From Hymenoscyphus infarciens (lineage: Eukaryota; Ascomycota; Leotiomycetes; Helotiales; Helotiaceae): a stretch of DNA of 32,236 nt. The position numbers and the translations under genes are program-made. Positions 11,928-24,613 of this stretch are shown here, one piece after another (positions within the stretch are counted from its first letter, which is position 1; each line of letters opens with the position of its first letter). The notes beneath the pieces were generated by a model. That model was given only the letters and a program-made list of their open reading frames with translations. It did no database searches and had not been told where the DNA came from. The stretch lies in the NCBI GenBank assembly GCA_001414345.1, contig LLCB01000469.1:1-32236 (forward strand). The letters run 5' to 3'.

Positions 11928-14558
11928 TCAATAATCATCCTCCCCTTCGTCAAAATCATCCTCCATGGCCGCAGCAAGATTCGGAATCTTGTTCTTACGG
12001 ACTCGTTTCCCCAACACAACCTCACTACCAGGAGATGTCAAAGCTTGAAAATGATCATACTCGCTCATTCGTTTTTGTCTCGTCACTCCTTCCTCCCCTG
12101 ACTCCTCCTCGTCCATCATACGTAGTCGACTTGGCTTTCTGGCTCTACCGCTGGCCTTTCTGGTAATAACAGGCGGTAAAGCACTTGCTCGTTTCTTTCC
12201 CTTGGTAGTAGCCTTTTCCACGGATTGTGGTGAGGTTTGGGATTTCAAAATTGATTGCTTTCGCTTTGGTGCAGATGTTGCAGGCGGTGCAGGTTGTGCG
12301 GGTGCTTCTTCGGGTGCTGGGTCAGCGGGAGCAATTATTTGTGGTTGGATAGTTTTGGCGATAGCTACTGGATTGTAATGATTTGGAGGAACTATGGCGG
12401 GTGGTTCTGATGTCCCTCCTGTACCGGTAGTTGTCCCTGCCTTGGCCGCCTTCTTTGCCGCGTTCGTTGCCTTTCTTGTTTCCATTGCACCAGCCATTTC
12501 GCCCTTCTCCCATCGTTTTCGTAAACTCTCGGATAACTTTGCGGATTTGGCCCGTTTCTTTTGGAGTGCCACCAATTGTTCTGGGTTAAGTAACGACTCA
12601 TCAATTTCTTCCTCCTTAGCTTTACGCTTCCTACTCTTGGGAGCCGGACCAGCAACAGGAGTAGCTGAGCCAGATTGAGGGACAGACATATTTGATGGCA
12701 GGATGGGAGTCATTTGTCTGGGATCGAAAACTGAAGTATCTCTTTCAATGTTACTCGACTCTCTCTTCCTCTTTCTGCCTCCCTCGTTTGAAGAGGAAGA
12801 AGATGGCCGCGATGTCTCTCTTGTCTCTCCGTAGGTCGCTTCCTCGGGTTGAGCATCAAAATCATCCCGATTGCGGCCAACCACCATCTTCCTTTGCTTG
12901 CTAGCAAGAGAAGCTGCTGCATCTTGAAGCTGTTCTTCCTCCCTAGGGGCGAGTTTTCTTGGGCCTGTACCATTTTCCAATGCTGGATCGGTAGACTCGG
13001 GTGGAACTTCAAAATCTTTGAGTTTTGATTTGGCTGGTGGTCGTCCGACACGCTTGCCAGATGGGAAAGTCCTAACTGCTGGGGTGCCGCCTCGGCTTGC
13101 ATTCCGGCCACGATGTTGAGATTCCAAGGCCATGTCGAGGTTCATCCTTGGCTTTCTGGCACGTTTTGCAGGAAGCTCTTCGTTTTCAGTCTCAGGGGAA
13201 GCACTCTTATCTGGATCGTAATTCTTTTGTGCTTTGTTTCTTTGGCTTCGACTTCGGCCTTCATCTGAAACATCCCCTTTTGTTTTCGATTTTCCATTCA
13301 AGGTTGGCTGAGGTTGATTGCCAACATGATGAGGCTGTGACGAATAGTTAAATCCATACACATCTGCTTGCTTCATATCTTCAAATGTGATTTGATCGAT
13401 CAACCTTCCTCGCTTGCGCTTATCCATGGCCAATTCTTCCTTGGTGATTCTCTCCGCCATCAGAGGTCTATCCACAAGCTTATTGGGCTCCTGCTCTCGG
13501 CCTTTTTGTCTCTTGTGAACGCTGCTTAAGAAATTGGGGAGCCGAAGAATTCGAAGACGTTCAACGGTATCGACACTCTTGGCATCATTTCCAAACGAAT
13601 CCAGGTATTGCTCCCAGTCAACACGACTAAATTTGAGCTGAGCTTGGTAATCTTGAGCGATCTCGAGATAAATTTGATCTTCCACCTTGGATTTCTCTTC
13701 TTCGGCTGCTTTTGCAATCTCTGCTGCCTTTTTGGCTTGAGCTTTGAGTAATGATTCGTGACGATAAATCTCCCTGTCGATATCATCCCACTCCTTTTGA
13801 TAATCCACCAAAACTGAAGCGACATGACTTGTGTGGTCATACAGCTCCTCGTAAGAAATGTCTTCCGCGCTCACTAAATAATCGCCAAAATCATCGAATG
13901 GTGTGAATTTGGGAAAAGGATGACGAGCTTTTGGCTCCGGCTTTTCCTCTGCCGATCCCTCCCGATTTGCAGTGGTTGGAGTTTTTGGTTCTTCAGGCTC
14001 CTCGGAATTTCTGCGAGTGATGATTGAACCTTCTCGGTCATCGATTTTATCGTAATGTTCGACAGCATCTTTGATGTAAGGATTGGGTTTGCTGTCCTCT
14101 TCCTCATCTTCAACATCATTGTCCGACGCATTGACGACGTTGGCCAGGGATCCATTCACTGCGCCAGAATTGGTTCGAGGAGCAGTAGGTTCATCCACTG
14201 CCTTCCCATGTTTGGCAGCATGAATTGAGGGAGAATCCGGTGGTGGAGTCAATGAGCTGTCTGAACTGATTTCTTCAGCAGTACTTGGCCGGGTTGACGA
14301 CACGTGACCCGGGAAATCCTATACTAAGTCAATATGGGGGGGTCCGCTTGGTCAATTGTTAGGAGCATTGGGACGAGGACTGACCTGAGAAGGCATTTCA
14401 GAAAATGAAGAGGAGCCGGGAGGACGTGTGGAAGTTGTTGCTGAAGAGGAAGCCGACTCAGAAAGGGTTTCCATCGAGTTTGCAGCTGGTGTTGGACCTT
14501 GGAGATTACTCTGGGGCGACTCCTGGCCGGTGATGACTTTGCTTTTACTTCGCGCCAT
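11928..14558 (-). CDS. Uncharacterised AT-hook-like, coiled-coil nuclear protein, two exons, 854 aa
   Basis: I place the start at ATG 14556-14558 (MARSKSKV), not inside the long downstream frame, whose first candidate codon is GTG at 14301-14303. Exon 1 is 14558-14385 (58 codons). A 66-nt phase-0 intron, 14384-14319, has donor GTCAGT, a CTAAC branch-like site and acceptor TAG. Exon 2 is 14318-11928 (796 codons plus TGA). The first 150 residues are Ser/Pro/acidic and disordered. A conserved-looking globular block covers about 195-380 (FDDFGDYLVSAEDISYEELY, then an Ala/Lys/Glu coiled coil at about 230-285, then ITFEDMKQADVYGFNYSS). An AT-hook-like core GKRVGRPPAKSK lies at about 479-490. Basic nuclear-localisation-like clusters lie at about 571-579 and 619-626, with a second coiled stretch RWEKGEMAGAMETRKATNAA after them. 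The C-terminus is acidic (EDDFDEGEDDY). A chromatin role is inferred from these features only; I do not recognise the family. It is transcribed divergently from the MTC1 gene. Confidence 0.9.
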
Positions 14559-15105
14559 GTTGCTGGAACATGTAAAGAAGTTTTGGACAAGTTTGGTGAT
14601 CGTCGGAGGGAGTTGTGAGAGGATTGTTGGAATTGTTCAATGCCTTCAGGAGCAGTTTTGAGGACTGTCTCATGACACTGTGGTGTCGCTGGTAGAAAGG
14701 AAAGAAGACTTTGTAGGAAGTCAACTGGAAAAACCAGGAACGGCGTGAGGGAGTATAAAATTGGGATCGAGAGGTAGAGCAGAAGAAGGCGACCCAGAAA
14801 TAGTGCGTGAGAAGTTGGGTCAGGTTGCGCTTTTTCTGCTTTGATATCTGAGTTTTATGTGAATAGGTTGTGAGCAGCAGCATGAGGCCTAGGATGCATT
14901 CATTCTATTTAGGTCGGGGGGCTGGCTCTCCGCCTCCGGCCAATCACAGGTTGACGGCCATTTTAGCGCCGGAGCCGAAGCATCATAAGCCTTCCGAGTC
15001 AAACGACAATAGTAAAAGCATTGATGGCTAGCTATATATTGTATTGTTGACCCTCCAAGTATTCTTGTCGCGAACAATCCGTCACTCAATACTACACCAT
15101 CCATT
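14559..15105. promoter_or_regulatory. Shared divergent promoter region (AT-hook-like gene / MTC1)
   Basis: This 547-bp region separates the two divergent start codons and must hold both promoters. A CCAAT box (plus strand, CCAATCA from 14940) sits roughly midway, suitable for a bidirectional Hap/CBC-type activator. A TATA-like GCTATATATTG lies at about 15031-15041, some 65-75 bp before the MTC1 ATG. A TATAAAA element lies near 14753 in plus orientation. No operator or upstream ORF with clear meaning was found. Transcription start sites cannot be seen directly. Confidence 0.55.
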
Positions 15106-16746
15106 ATGGCCACCAAGAAGACCAAGGCTGCCCCCACCGACGATGATCTAAATGCCCTCTTGGAGGGATTGGGCGAAGATGACGCCAAAGCTCAAGCTGT
15201 TTCGAAGGCATCTGGGGCTTCAACCGGCAAGACAGCCAAACCCGTCTCTTCACAATCCGAGCTGGACTTGCTGGATGAGCTTGAGAATCTGGGAGCCCAG
15301 CCAGCTAGTAGGCCACACACTCCCCGTATTCAACAGGTAAAGCGCGCAACACCACCCCCAGGATCAACTCGAACGAGTGAGGAGAAGCAAGTCCCCAGAA
15401 AGTCGGCTGAGAGCACTCGATCCTTCCACACCAGCTTTACCCCGTCCGCCACGAGCAGCGAACTCCAAGAAGCGGAAAAGAAAGCGGCCATTGCCCAACC
15501 CGCTGAGAAAAAAGAGGAAGAACCTGCCGCCGGTGGAGGATGGTGGGGAAGTGTTTTCGCAACAGCAACCGCAGCAGTCAAGACTGCCGAGGCGGCTGTT
15601 AAAGAGATTCAACAAAATGAAGAAGCAAAGCGATGGGCAGAACAAGTCAAGGGCAATGTTGGTGTCATTGCTGGGTTTGGTATGTGTTGATGCTACCTTG
15701 GCGCTTTCTCATAACTATACTAACTCGTTTGTCTAGGTGGTGAACTACGACAGCGAGCTCTCCCAACCTTTACCAACATCCTGCATACACTTGCCCCTCC
15801 CATCTCTTCCCATGAGCGACTCCAAATTCACATTACCCATGACTTCATTGGATACCCCTCCCTTGATCCCCTTATATATTCCACCTTTTCGCGAGTGATG
15901 GCCCAGGTTGAGGGCGGAGATCTTCTAGTCATTCAACGCGGCTCAGAATCTACCGCTCGTCGTGGCTCAGAGGCTGGATACTCTGGTGGTAGTGGCGGCT
16001 GGAATGATGGTCCTTGGTGGAGACAAGGCAACGAACAACGTGATCTTGGATCAGTCAAAGGTCTCGTAGAAGGAACCAAATTGGTCCGTGTCAGCGCAGA
16101 AGCTTACTCCACCGAATACTTCCACTCGAACGGAGGACTAGAATTGGCGAAGCAGAGAGCAACCGAGATCCTCAGCGAATCGAATCCAGTTCGAAGCAGT
16201 GACATATTCATGGCAGTTCAAGCAATTTCACACGAGGCCCCAGAAGAGTTATTCCAAGGCAACACCGCATCAAAAGAGAAGGAAGAGTCAAGTGCTGTCG
16301 AGGAGACGGTGGTTCTCGACGAACTGATCTCTTTCGCGGTCTACTTACACGATCCTGTACACAGCATCACCTTCCATACCATTACCCAACCCATACCCGC
16401 AAAATGGATCAAATGGCTCGATGCTCCTTCCCCGCTCACTCCAGCCTCCTCAACCTCGCCAACAAATCAAAAGGGTGGCTTCTTTGGAAGAGAAGGCGAA
16501 CAACACATCCCATCCAATCTCCCCGAAGAAATCGCAGAGATTATCGAAAGCGGCGGAGTTGATCCCAGAGAATGGGTTGCGGAATGGGTAGAAGAGGTGT
16601 TGAGTCTAGGTGTTGGAATCGTGGCACAAAGATACGTCGCAAAGAGAATGGGCGTTGGTGAAGGTGGAATTGGAAAGGGCAAAGCCAGGATGGAAGAAGT
16701 TGTTGGCGATGGAGGTGGAGAAGCTGCAAGAGCTGGTTTGATTTGA
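15106..16746 (+). CDS. MTC1: Maintenance of telomere capping protein 1 (Mtc1/DUF5427 family), two exons, 527 aa
   Basis: Exon 1 is 15106-15679 and exon 2 is 15737-16746. The 57-nt phase-1 intron (15680-15736) has a GTATGT donor, a TACTAAC branch site at about 15719 and a TAG acceptor; without splicing the frame stops at once (FGMC*). The start ATG is in good context (ccattATGG). The N-terminal 140 residues are charged and disordered, with two acidic Leu-rich patches (DDDLNALLEGLGEDD and ELDLLDELENLG). The family hallmark follows at about 143-184: GGGWWGSVFATATAAVKTAE and then EIQQNEEAKRWAEQVKGN. The remainder matches the family's C-terminal domain, including HDFIGYPSLDPLIYSTFSRV and AYSTEYFHSNGGLELAKQRA. 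Yeast Mtc1 is named for genetic interaction with the telomere-capping mutant cdc13-1, yet the protein is associated with early Golgi/COPI vesicles, so the name does not establish a telomere role. The length is normal and nothing is broken. Confidence 0.93.
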
Positions 16747-17229
16747 GATTATTGAAGGGGCAAGCTTGTGATGGTACTTTTCAGCGATCGTGATTCTTGA
16801 TGTGTATGTTTTCTTCTTCTTCTGGGTGGTAGGCACAAGGCGGCGTTATTCTGCTTGTTTGGTTGCTCGAGAGCGCCGTTGCAGTCTGTGACTGAGAGAG
16901 GGGAGTTTCTTCGTTCCTCGGTTCTAGGGAGAAATTGACTTTTTCTGCCTTGTTTGCTTCTCTATCTCTATTCCTTTTCGCTTGTTGCAAGTGAGTTCTT
17001 CTCAATCTGCAAGTGAATCAAAGTCGCATTCACTTAAATAATTGGACCTGGTGTGTTATAAGTAGACCTTCTAGAGCATGTTGACAAAATACATGGACCG
17101 TATGGAAGATGAGATGCTCCGTTACTTGTTGTCGCAAAATACTCCTCTCTGCTCCTTTTTCTCCAGAATCAATCGTGTTACCGAAATTCCCGGACATGAC
17201 TCTCGCCTCTTGCACTTTCTTGAAATATG
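16747..17229. other. Downstream flank of MTC1, no gene
   Basis: T-rich sequence follows the MTC1 stop (ttttcttcttcttctggg at about 16808) and probably contains its 3' UTR and cleavage site. Short open frames here are uninformative on both strands. After about 17030 the sequence grades into the AT-rich repeat block. Confidence 0.5.
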
Positions 17230-20200
17230 GACTTGAGAGGAAGGACAACAATTGACAGTAAAAAGAGATTCGACAGCAAGTTCTTCCTTGGCTCTAATTG
17301 GCTTAGATGAAATTGTATTCAGGCGTCCTTGTACTCTCAAACAGAGGTTCCACTTTGGTGCCGCTTGCCACTTGCAGTTTCTTGATATTCACTTGGGTGA
17401 AAAGATCACTGGCTGTACGTCAATAAGGCCTGGAAAAGTGGAGAAGGAGAAGTCGCCGCTGTTTTCAATATTCTGAGGAGTTGGGTATATATATGTTGGC
17501 TGCTCACTCTGGTAAGGGTGTGTGGATATGTTAGCGCGTAATATCAATACCTGATACGAACGAACAGTAGAATGACTAGGGGAGTTCAGGAATCACAAGG
17601 GGAGGGGGTGCGAATAAAGGGTTCTTTGTAGTCTCCCGCTTTTTCTATCTTGCTATATAATAATGGTGAGGTATCTTGAACTCTTGTTTACTTCATGCGA
17701 ATGAAGATTTCAGGTCAATAGGAGAAGGCGGCTAGTACTTATAGGCTTTCCAAAAGGAACCGGAAAAGTATATAGATCGTTATCGCAGCAATTCCTCCAT
17801 TCAATCCTGCAGTGGATCTCTACAAAACAAGGATAGAAAAGGGTGATGTTGAGTTAAGCGAGAGAGAGAGGGAGTCTTGGTAGTGGCAAATATTCCTGGA
17901 CTCTTTACATAAATAAGCGAATTTTTCAAGGTCTGTTCTGACAGTTGATCACTTTCCAAACCAAAAGGAGCCATGTGGAGTGGAGAATCGCGATACACCT
18001 ATTATGGGGTTGGCGTGGACCAACATGCGCCCAAAACAGGTACCGGTTTTTATTTACAAGGGTAAACACTCAAAGTTCAGACTTACTCTTTTCGCAGGAG
18101 AAGATAAATAACAAGGAATCGAACACAAAAGAAGAATCGACAGTAACTTCTTCCCCAGGTTGGCTTATTCAGATGAAGTTAGTTTTAAGGAAACATCGCT
18201 TGCGTGAGGTATCGTTTAACTTGTGGTCTGACACCGGTTCGTAGAGGTGCTTGAAGTCAATGCTTACTCGCAAAGACAGGCGAGGGAACTGTAATTGGTC
18301 ACGGTTTCTTCAGGTATTCTTTCTGTTGATTCACGGCGTGATTTTCTAATTAATCACTTTGGCTCTTGGCTGAGTCATACCCAAAAAGAATGACACACTT
18401 ACAAAGTCATCATTTTCTTCAATATCACCAACATCCCTTTGAATATGTACTGCTCTCATCACATTTTTCGATTTTAGGTAACACTATCTTGCATGTGTGT
18501 TCGGGGTGCTACAATAGTATACCGCTGCTTCTTCAAAATCTTGTTTTTATTCCTGCTTTACTGCCAAAGCCCATTTGAACTACAATGCTCAATACACGCC
18601 CACTTATATCTTTCTAAGCGTCTCCTTGTCCTATGTCCAACTTCTCTTTACTTTCACAGGTTTAGTTAGAAGTAACTTTCTTTGGGGCATGTAGAACTAA
18701 CACTAACAACACTCGAGATTTGGTAAACTAGCATTTTCACCGAGAATATAAGACTACTTACATGTATGAATCCGTGCAGCTTGCTACAGGGAGGATGGTC
18801 GAGTGGAGAATTATAAGCTACTACATAGAGGTAATGCAAGCAAGACAAGATGAGATTCATATTCCAGATAATAATTCGGACCTGACTATTTTTTGTAGGT
18901 AAGAAGTGTACTGAAATCGACGGCAAGAGGATAATGGACAGCATTGAGAAAAGAGTACTCACTGTTTTCAGTTTCTTTACACGAAGTTGAAGGAAGGGTT
19001 AGTAGCGAAAATGATACAGTCTATAATTATGTTCTTTTCAGTTGTCTCTTTGCATGCCACGCTTTTATCGTGGTATGTTAGTTTATTATTGTATACACTC
19101 AAACTCTCACAAGTGAAGCAAGTATGTAGATTAAGTCGAGAATGGAGTTTACCGTGCCTTGGAGACGATGAGCTTAGTTTTATGTGAGTATTTGCTATTT
19201 TATTGACTGCTAGAGGCAACAAAAGTAAAGCACACTGCAAGCAGCAATGATTTGATAAATCAACGAGTGAATACTGACAGATAAGTGGTTTGAACCGTGC
19301 TTTTTAGTTATGCTAATTCGACTGGGACAATGATATAGTAATAACACAGGATTGCCAAGATTACACAGTCGGTTTGGTTCCAGTTCTCATACCGAGCAGC
19401 ATATGATATGAGTGGTTCTGGCATCCGAAAGGCAGTCTTCACATATATGTGTGTCGCTTTCAGAATATATTGCTAGTAGACCCATGGTATAAGTTTTTGA
19501 AAAAATAAACGAATCGGCAGCAAAACAAGAATCGGCAACAAGAGAAAAATACTTTTAACTTATTTAGATAAGTTATCAAGTATAGAGAGAAGTTCCAAAT
19601 AATCGATTTTGCTTGTAAGTCTCATTTGGGGTTTTAGACAGGTACGAAGCAATGCGACTCTCCTCCCAGAGCGAAATGTAGGAATAACAAAAGAAAGAGT
19701 TATCTGTCCTATCACGAAAGTATGGAAGCGCTAGATCTATTTATTTTAGATTCACATCTTCCACTCTAGGTAGAAAGAGAAAATCAGCATAGTCCCCACC
19801 GACAGCCCTTCTGGTGTGACGTCCAAAATATTTTCTCAAGTAGTAGATAATACGGCTTATATTAGTTTTCTATTAGTGAGACATTTCTAGTTGAGTTTTT
19901 GTATAATTCCATGAGCTTGTAAGTTGTTACTAAGGACTTGTTTAGCACGTATATAATTTGATTTAGATATATAAGATTTGTATACGAGTATCTCGCCTAA
20001 AGGTGCTCGTATATTTCTAATTATATTATAGCTTTTTTATAAATATATCTAATTACTGTTTAGCTCAACGTGTATATAGCAATACATATATTATTAGACG
20101 GCTAGAATTACGCTAGTACTAGTACTAATACACATAGTTAGTACGAGGAGCTTAGGAAATAAGCGAATCGACAACAAGAAAAATATCTATCTGACTTATT

Positions 20201-22480
20201 TAGGTGAAGATAGACCCACGCCCCACACTCCTTAGAACCTGAAATTACTAACAAAATTGTTTAGAAGGTAGATACAAGGAAGTGTTGAACTTATCCTAGA
20301 AAAATTAAGTAATCTCAACTATCATCTTGGGTTCGTTGAAAAGGTTGTTCAGTTAGAACAGGACTTGGAATTCTGGGAACTTTAATAGATATCAGAAGCT
20401 CCTGCTAATCTATGCCACTGTTAATTGAACTGGAAAGAATTGACAAGCTGGAGATGATAAGAAATTCACTTTGTATGTTGAGGAAGAGTGTGTTGAGAAT
20501 AAGAAGCCTTTGATTAGACAGAACAATAGTAGACAACCAAAAAAGCCTGTAGCAAAAATACGCTATCTTCTGTTAAACACCCTAGTGTTTATTCACATGT
20601 TCGCTGTTATTAGCAAGAATCGTGTTTCAACTTTTCTACTCGCGCTCTTAAAGGTAGAACCTTTCTCTTCTTGAAGCGAAAGCATTATATGAGAAAGTAT
20701 TTGAATCAACGCTAGAAGAAATTCCAAAGGTAAGAGATAATTCTTAGACCCAAATTTGTTTAGATGGAGCTTGAAGTAAGTGCCGTTATTTTTCCGGAGT
20801 ATGAACCGTTCTTATTTTAATTCTTTCACGTGGTGAGCTTGAGAAATCCTATTTCGGGGTTTTACAGAGCTCTGAAAGTGGTTAGAAAGCACTAATTTGG
20901 CGTTGCGATCTTTTTGGATAGAGTATAAGAGTAATTTTCTTAGGTTTTCTCAATACTGCTTAAATGAAGGATAAGACTTGTGGTCTAGTTCTAGAGGTGA
21001 ACAATACTACTTAGTAAAGTTTCAAAAAACGAATTGTAGCTAGAGATTCTATGCTAACATTAGTGTATCATTCCTACTTAGAAAACCTATAATCAATTAT
21101 GAATACTGGAAATCTTTACGCCGTTAAAATCGGTTAATTTCAGTGCCATTGATGTGAAGGAGAATTATTAACACAGTCGTATAGAAATGAAACATTAATC
21201 ACTTATTTGCTAGTATTCCTTAACAACTTGTACATCTAATCTACTTTGTTTAGTAGTAGGAAAAAAGGGTTGAAAACAATCAATAATAAGAAAATTTATG
21301 ACACTGCTTATTCTTTTAAAGTAGACTAGTTTAGATGAAGTTGAATTACGACAATTTGTCTGGAGATATTAAGAAGTAGGCTAAGATAGACCTTGAATTT
21401 CTACTTAAATGTTTTATCTTCCTGTTTCTATATAGCGACTTGTTCCACTGGCGAGATTGAACGGTTGTATTTACTCCTTTAACGAAAGCAGGTTACTTAT
21501 ACACTTTCCAACCGGGGAGCATGAGAGTATATAATTGAGAAGTGTTTCAATTCTAATCGTGTAGTTATCTAGGAAAGGGAGGCGAGGACTGCTCGCTGAT
21601 CTATGTCAAAATGTTCAAGTGAATGAACAGAATCTAATATAATTATTAATTCACTAGGATACTTAGTTTTCTAAAGAGCGTAGGTGAAGAGCATTTTGAG
21701 TATAAAGCCGAGACTTACTAGGAAGTGTGATAAATAGCATAATTGTCTTAGAATGAGAATCAACTCTTTTATGATCTATCTAGATCTCTTCGATTATATA
21801 GAGCTTTAAATTTCCTAGCCTCTTGGCGCTGCGAGGCTTTTTTCCTTTAGCCTAGGTAAACTCTGCTCTTCTTACTTATAACGTAAACTTAGTTATATAT
21901 AACTTATATACTAAATAAAAGATAGCTAGCTACTACTTAAACAAGGTCTATACTCAATGTTTTTCTTTTTAGCTAATATTTAATAATACTAGGATAGGAT
22001 AAGATGGGAAATTAAAGCGCTGCCAGTGGCATAATAATAATAGATATCTAAAATTAGGCGACTATTTTCTATTACTGTTTCCCAGCAGTTATTTGTCTTC
22101 TGAATTAGACTATATATAAATACAATGTTGAGAATACGCCTTTAGAGAAGACTTATAAAATCGAAATTTCAGTAATCTGAAACTCCCAATATTTCATTAA
22201 TCTAGTAAGCCTGGCAATGATACACAACAAGGGTGGTAAACTCTATGCCTATAGGGTACATTTTTCAGCGATTAACTAGCTGCCTGACTTGCTCGCTTTC
22301 AACCCTCGACAAAAACTTCTTCATCCTGACAAATGCATTGCAAGTACGGAAACCACTCGACAGCAAAAGATCAATAGACAGCAAGAAGAAAAACGACACT
22401 ACTTCATCCCCGTAGATTCATTCAGATAAAGTAACACTAACGCTCCCACCCTAGGTATATCAACAATCAAAACTTCCCTC
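17230..22480. repeat. AT-rich decayed block with a dispersed GAATCGACAGCAA-type motif
   Basis: No gene is supported in 5 kb. A diverged motif recurs in the same orientation: GA-TCGACAGCAA, then A-rich sequence, then (T)TATTCAGATGAAGTTA. Copies start near 17250 (GATTCGACAGCAAGTTCTTCC), 18115 (GAATCGACAGTAACTTCTTCC), 19510 (GAATCGGCAGCAAAAC and GAATCGGCAACAAG in tandem), 20165 (GAATCGACAACAAG), 21270 (poor) and 22350 (CTCGACAGCAAAAG and ATAGACAGCAAG in tandem). A second shared phrase, CTTATA..CTTTCCAA, occurs near 17737 and 21496. Most copy differences are C/T or G/A, as expected for RIP-decayed transposon debris. The full repeat length and family cannot be defined by eye. Confidence 0.5.
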
Positions 22481-24608
22481 TATGCTCCATCAGTCCAAGC
22501 CATTCCATCACTCCTCTCGTCCTTGATAATCAAAATGAGTATTGAGCCGCCTTTTCCTTTGCAATTTCTTCCTCGCGGTTGGTAGCTTATTCCACCTAAT
22601 TCTCCAAAGTCCTATATAAATGCCACCATAGCGAATATCTAGCAACCCATCGCGCGTGGTTTCGTCTTTCATCCCACTTATCTTTTTGCAACTCGGCGAG
22701 GTTCAAAAGGAAAGTGCATTGTGTGTGGATACCTACTTTCAAGCTCCGGGCATTACAATCAATTCCGGTGCCGTACTACATCTCTCCCACCTTCTGTTTT
22801 TAGTAAGAGTGGGCAATTACTACTTTTCAATACTTTCTAATTGCATTGTCTTCTACTCAAATAGTCTCTTCTACCCAAGTCTAGTTACAAGAAGTATTTA
22901 AGAAAGAGAATCTAATAACGTAGAGCACATCTAGAAAATAGAAAGCCAGGACGACTCGCGTATCCATGTCACTATTACTCAAGTGAATAAGAAGCCTTTA
23001 ATACGATAGTAAAACCACCTTCAGCTGGTTTTACATCGACTTCCCTCGCATCCCAATCCATTATCACCAATTCCCAGTATATTTACCTCGGCCAAGTATA
23101 AATAACACCCAAATAGCGAACCTCGGGGGTTTTTCTACTTAAAGATACGGATTCTATATCCCGTATCCTAAGTATAGAGTCGATGCTTTATACTCGAAAG
23201 ACAACGAGCAGGCGGAGAATTATGATTTATATATAGTATTTAGAACTAATAGAGTGTAAAAAGTCAGAGGAAGTACGCCAAAGCGACTTGAAAATAAAAA
23301 TAAAAATAAAATAAAAATAAAAGAGAGAGAACCAGTAAAGATATAATAACCAAAAAAAGTAATTCGCTAAAAAACAAAATTTTAATACTAAGAAAAGTAT
23401 ATCTAAGTCAAAGTAAAATCTTATATCTAAATAAAGTTTACCTTTCTCTTCTCGCTCTAGATATCTCAATAAATAAGTAATATTACTATAAAACCCTTCC
23501 TCTTATAAATCTATACTCTAAGCTAATTTACAATATAAGTGATATAAAAAGAGAGATTAAACATCTATAACTCCGAGTCTTTGAATTCCAAATCTCTAAT
23601 CTCTAAACTTAGTAGCTTAAGTTCTTACCTCAGTTTCTATACTTCTAATCTCTTCTCTAACGCGCTAGCGCGTAAGTTATCTATCTTTCTATACTTGGTT
23701 TTATCGTTATCTATTTACTTACTACTAGTAGGCTAGTCTTATTATAGAAAAATAAAGACTAAAATAGTAGCTATATTACTAGCGAGGTTTCTAGAAATAA
23801 AGAAGAAGGTATTTACTATATATTTACAAAGATATATATCGAAGATCTTACTTTCTATATTCTAGCTTATTTATTATAAGTAGATAAGTAAATAAGCAAC
23901 GCGTATTAAAGCTTATAAAAGAAAACAGTTTTATTAGAGAAAATAGAAGAAAGAAAGAAAGAAAGCTACGAGAGAAAATAGAAGTAAAAAGTAAAATATA
24001 TATATCTCTAAACTAGACTAAACTACGCGAAATCAGTATATATATAAACTACTCAACTACTTATAACTACTCGAGTAGTATTCTTAAGTAGTAGAGTAGA
24101 GTATAAGTAGCGAGTTAGATAAGTAGAGTAGAGTAGTAACTCAAGACTACTTAAGTAGTCTTAAGTAGTCTTAGTAATATTTCTATATTTACAAAGCAAA
24201 GTAGTTTTCTAAAGTCCGAGTAGAGCTTTGACCTTAACTAGACTCGCTTAAGCTATCTATATCTACTAGATAAATTAGTTATTATAAGTTAAGTAATAGA
24301 GAAGAAGTACTTACTACTATCTATATTATCTATAATAGACCTAATAGAGATAGACCGATGCGAGTTCTTAAAGTAAGCTACGTAGTTACTTATAGACTAT
24401 ATAATACGCTAATTTATCTACGTTTTACTATAGAGAATTAGTTATTTAATAAGCTTATTATGTAGAAGAATAGCTTACTAGCAGCTCTATATTAGACATA
24501 CTATAGTATAGTTATAAGGCTTGTCTCGATCTTCTTATACTAGTCTTAAATCCTTTCTTAAAAGGCCTCTTTTAAAGAGAATCGGTTAAGTTTCAAGGTT
24601 AATAGTAT
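22481..24608. other. AT-rich repeat debris with simple repeats
   Basis: No gene is supported. Visible structure includes a short inverted repeat GTAAAACCA...TGGTTTTAC at about 23010-23036, an A-rich (AAAAT)n-like tract at about 23288-23321, a GAAA-rich tract at about 23925-23975, and a cluster of GTAGAGTAG/ctactcgagtag palindromic simple repeat at about 24040-24175. Stop codons are dense in all frames, and G and C are depleted outside CTAG-like words. This fits RIP-decayed transposon remains flanking the LTR element. Confidence 0.5.
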
Positions 24609-24613
24609 AATCT
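24609..24613. repeat. 5-bp target site duplication AATCT (left)
   Basis: It is immediately outside the 5' LTR and identical to the 5 bases following the 3' LTR. The length is typical of LTR-retrotransposon integrase. Confidence 0.93.

Noticed and set aside
19965..20085. Inverted repeat around TACGAG...CTCGTA as a MITE
   Set aside because: Only the six-base core pairs well; the outer arms are AT-rich and match at chance level.
19816..20130. Possible solo LTR starting TGTGACGTCC
   Set aside because: The start resembles fungal LTR ends, but no matching terminal inverse, second copy or target duplication was found in the following 350 bp.
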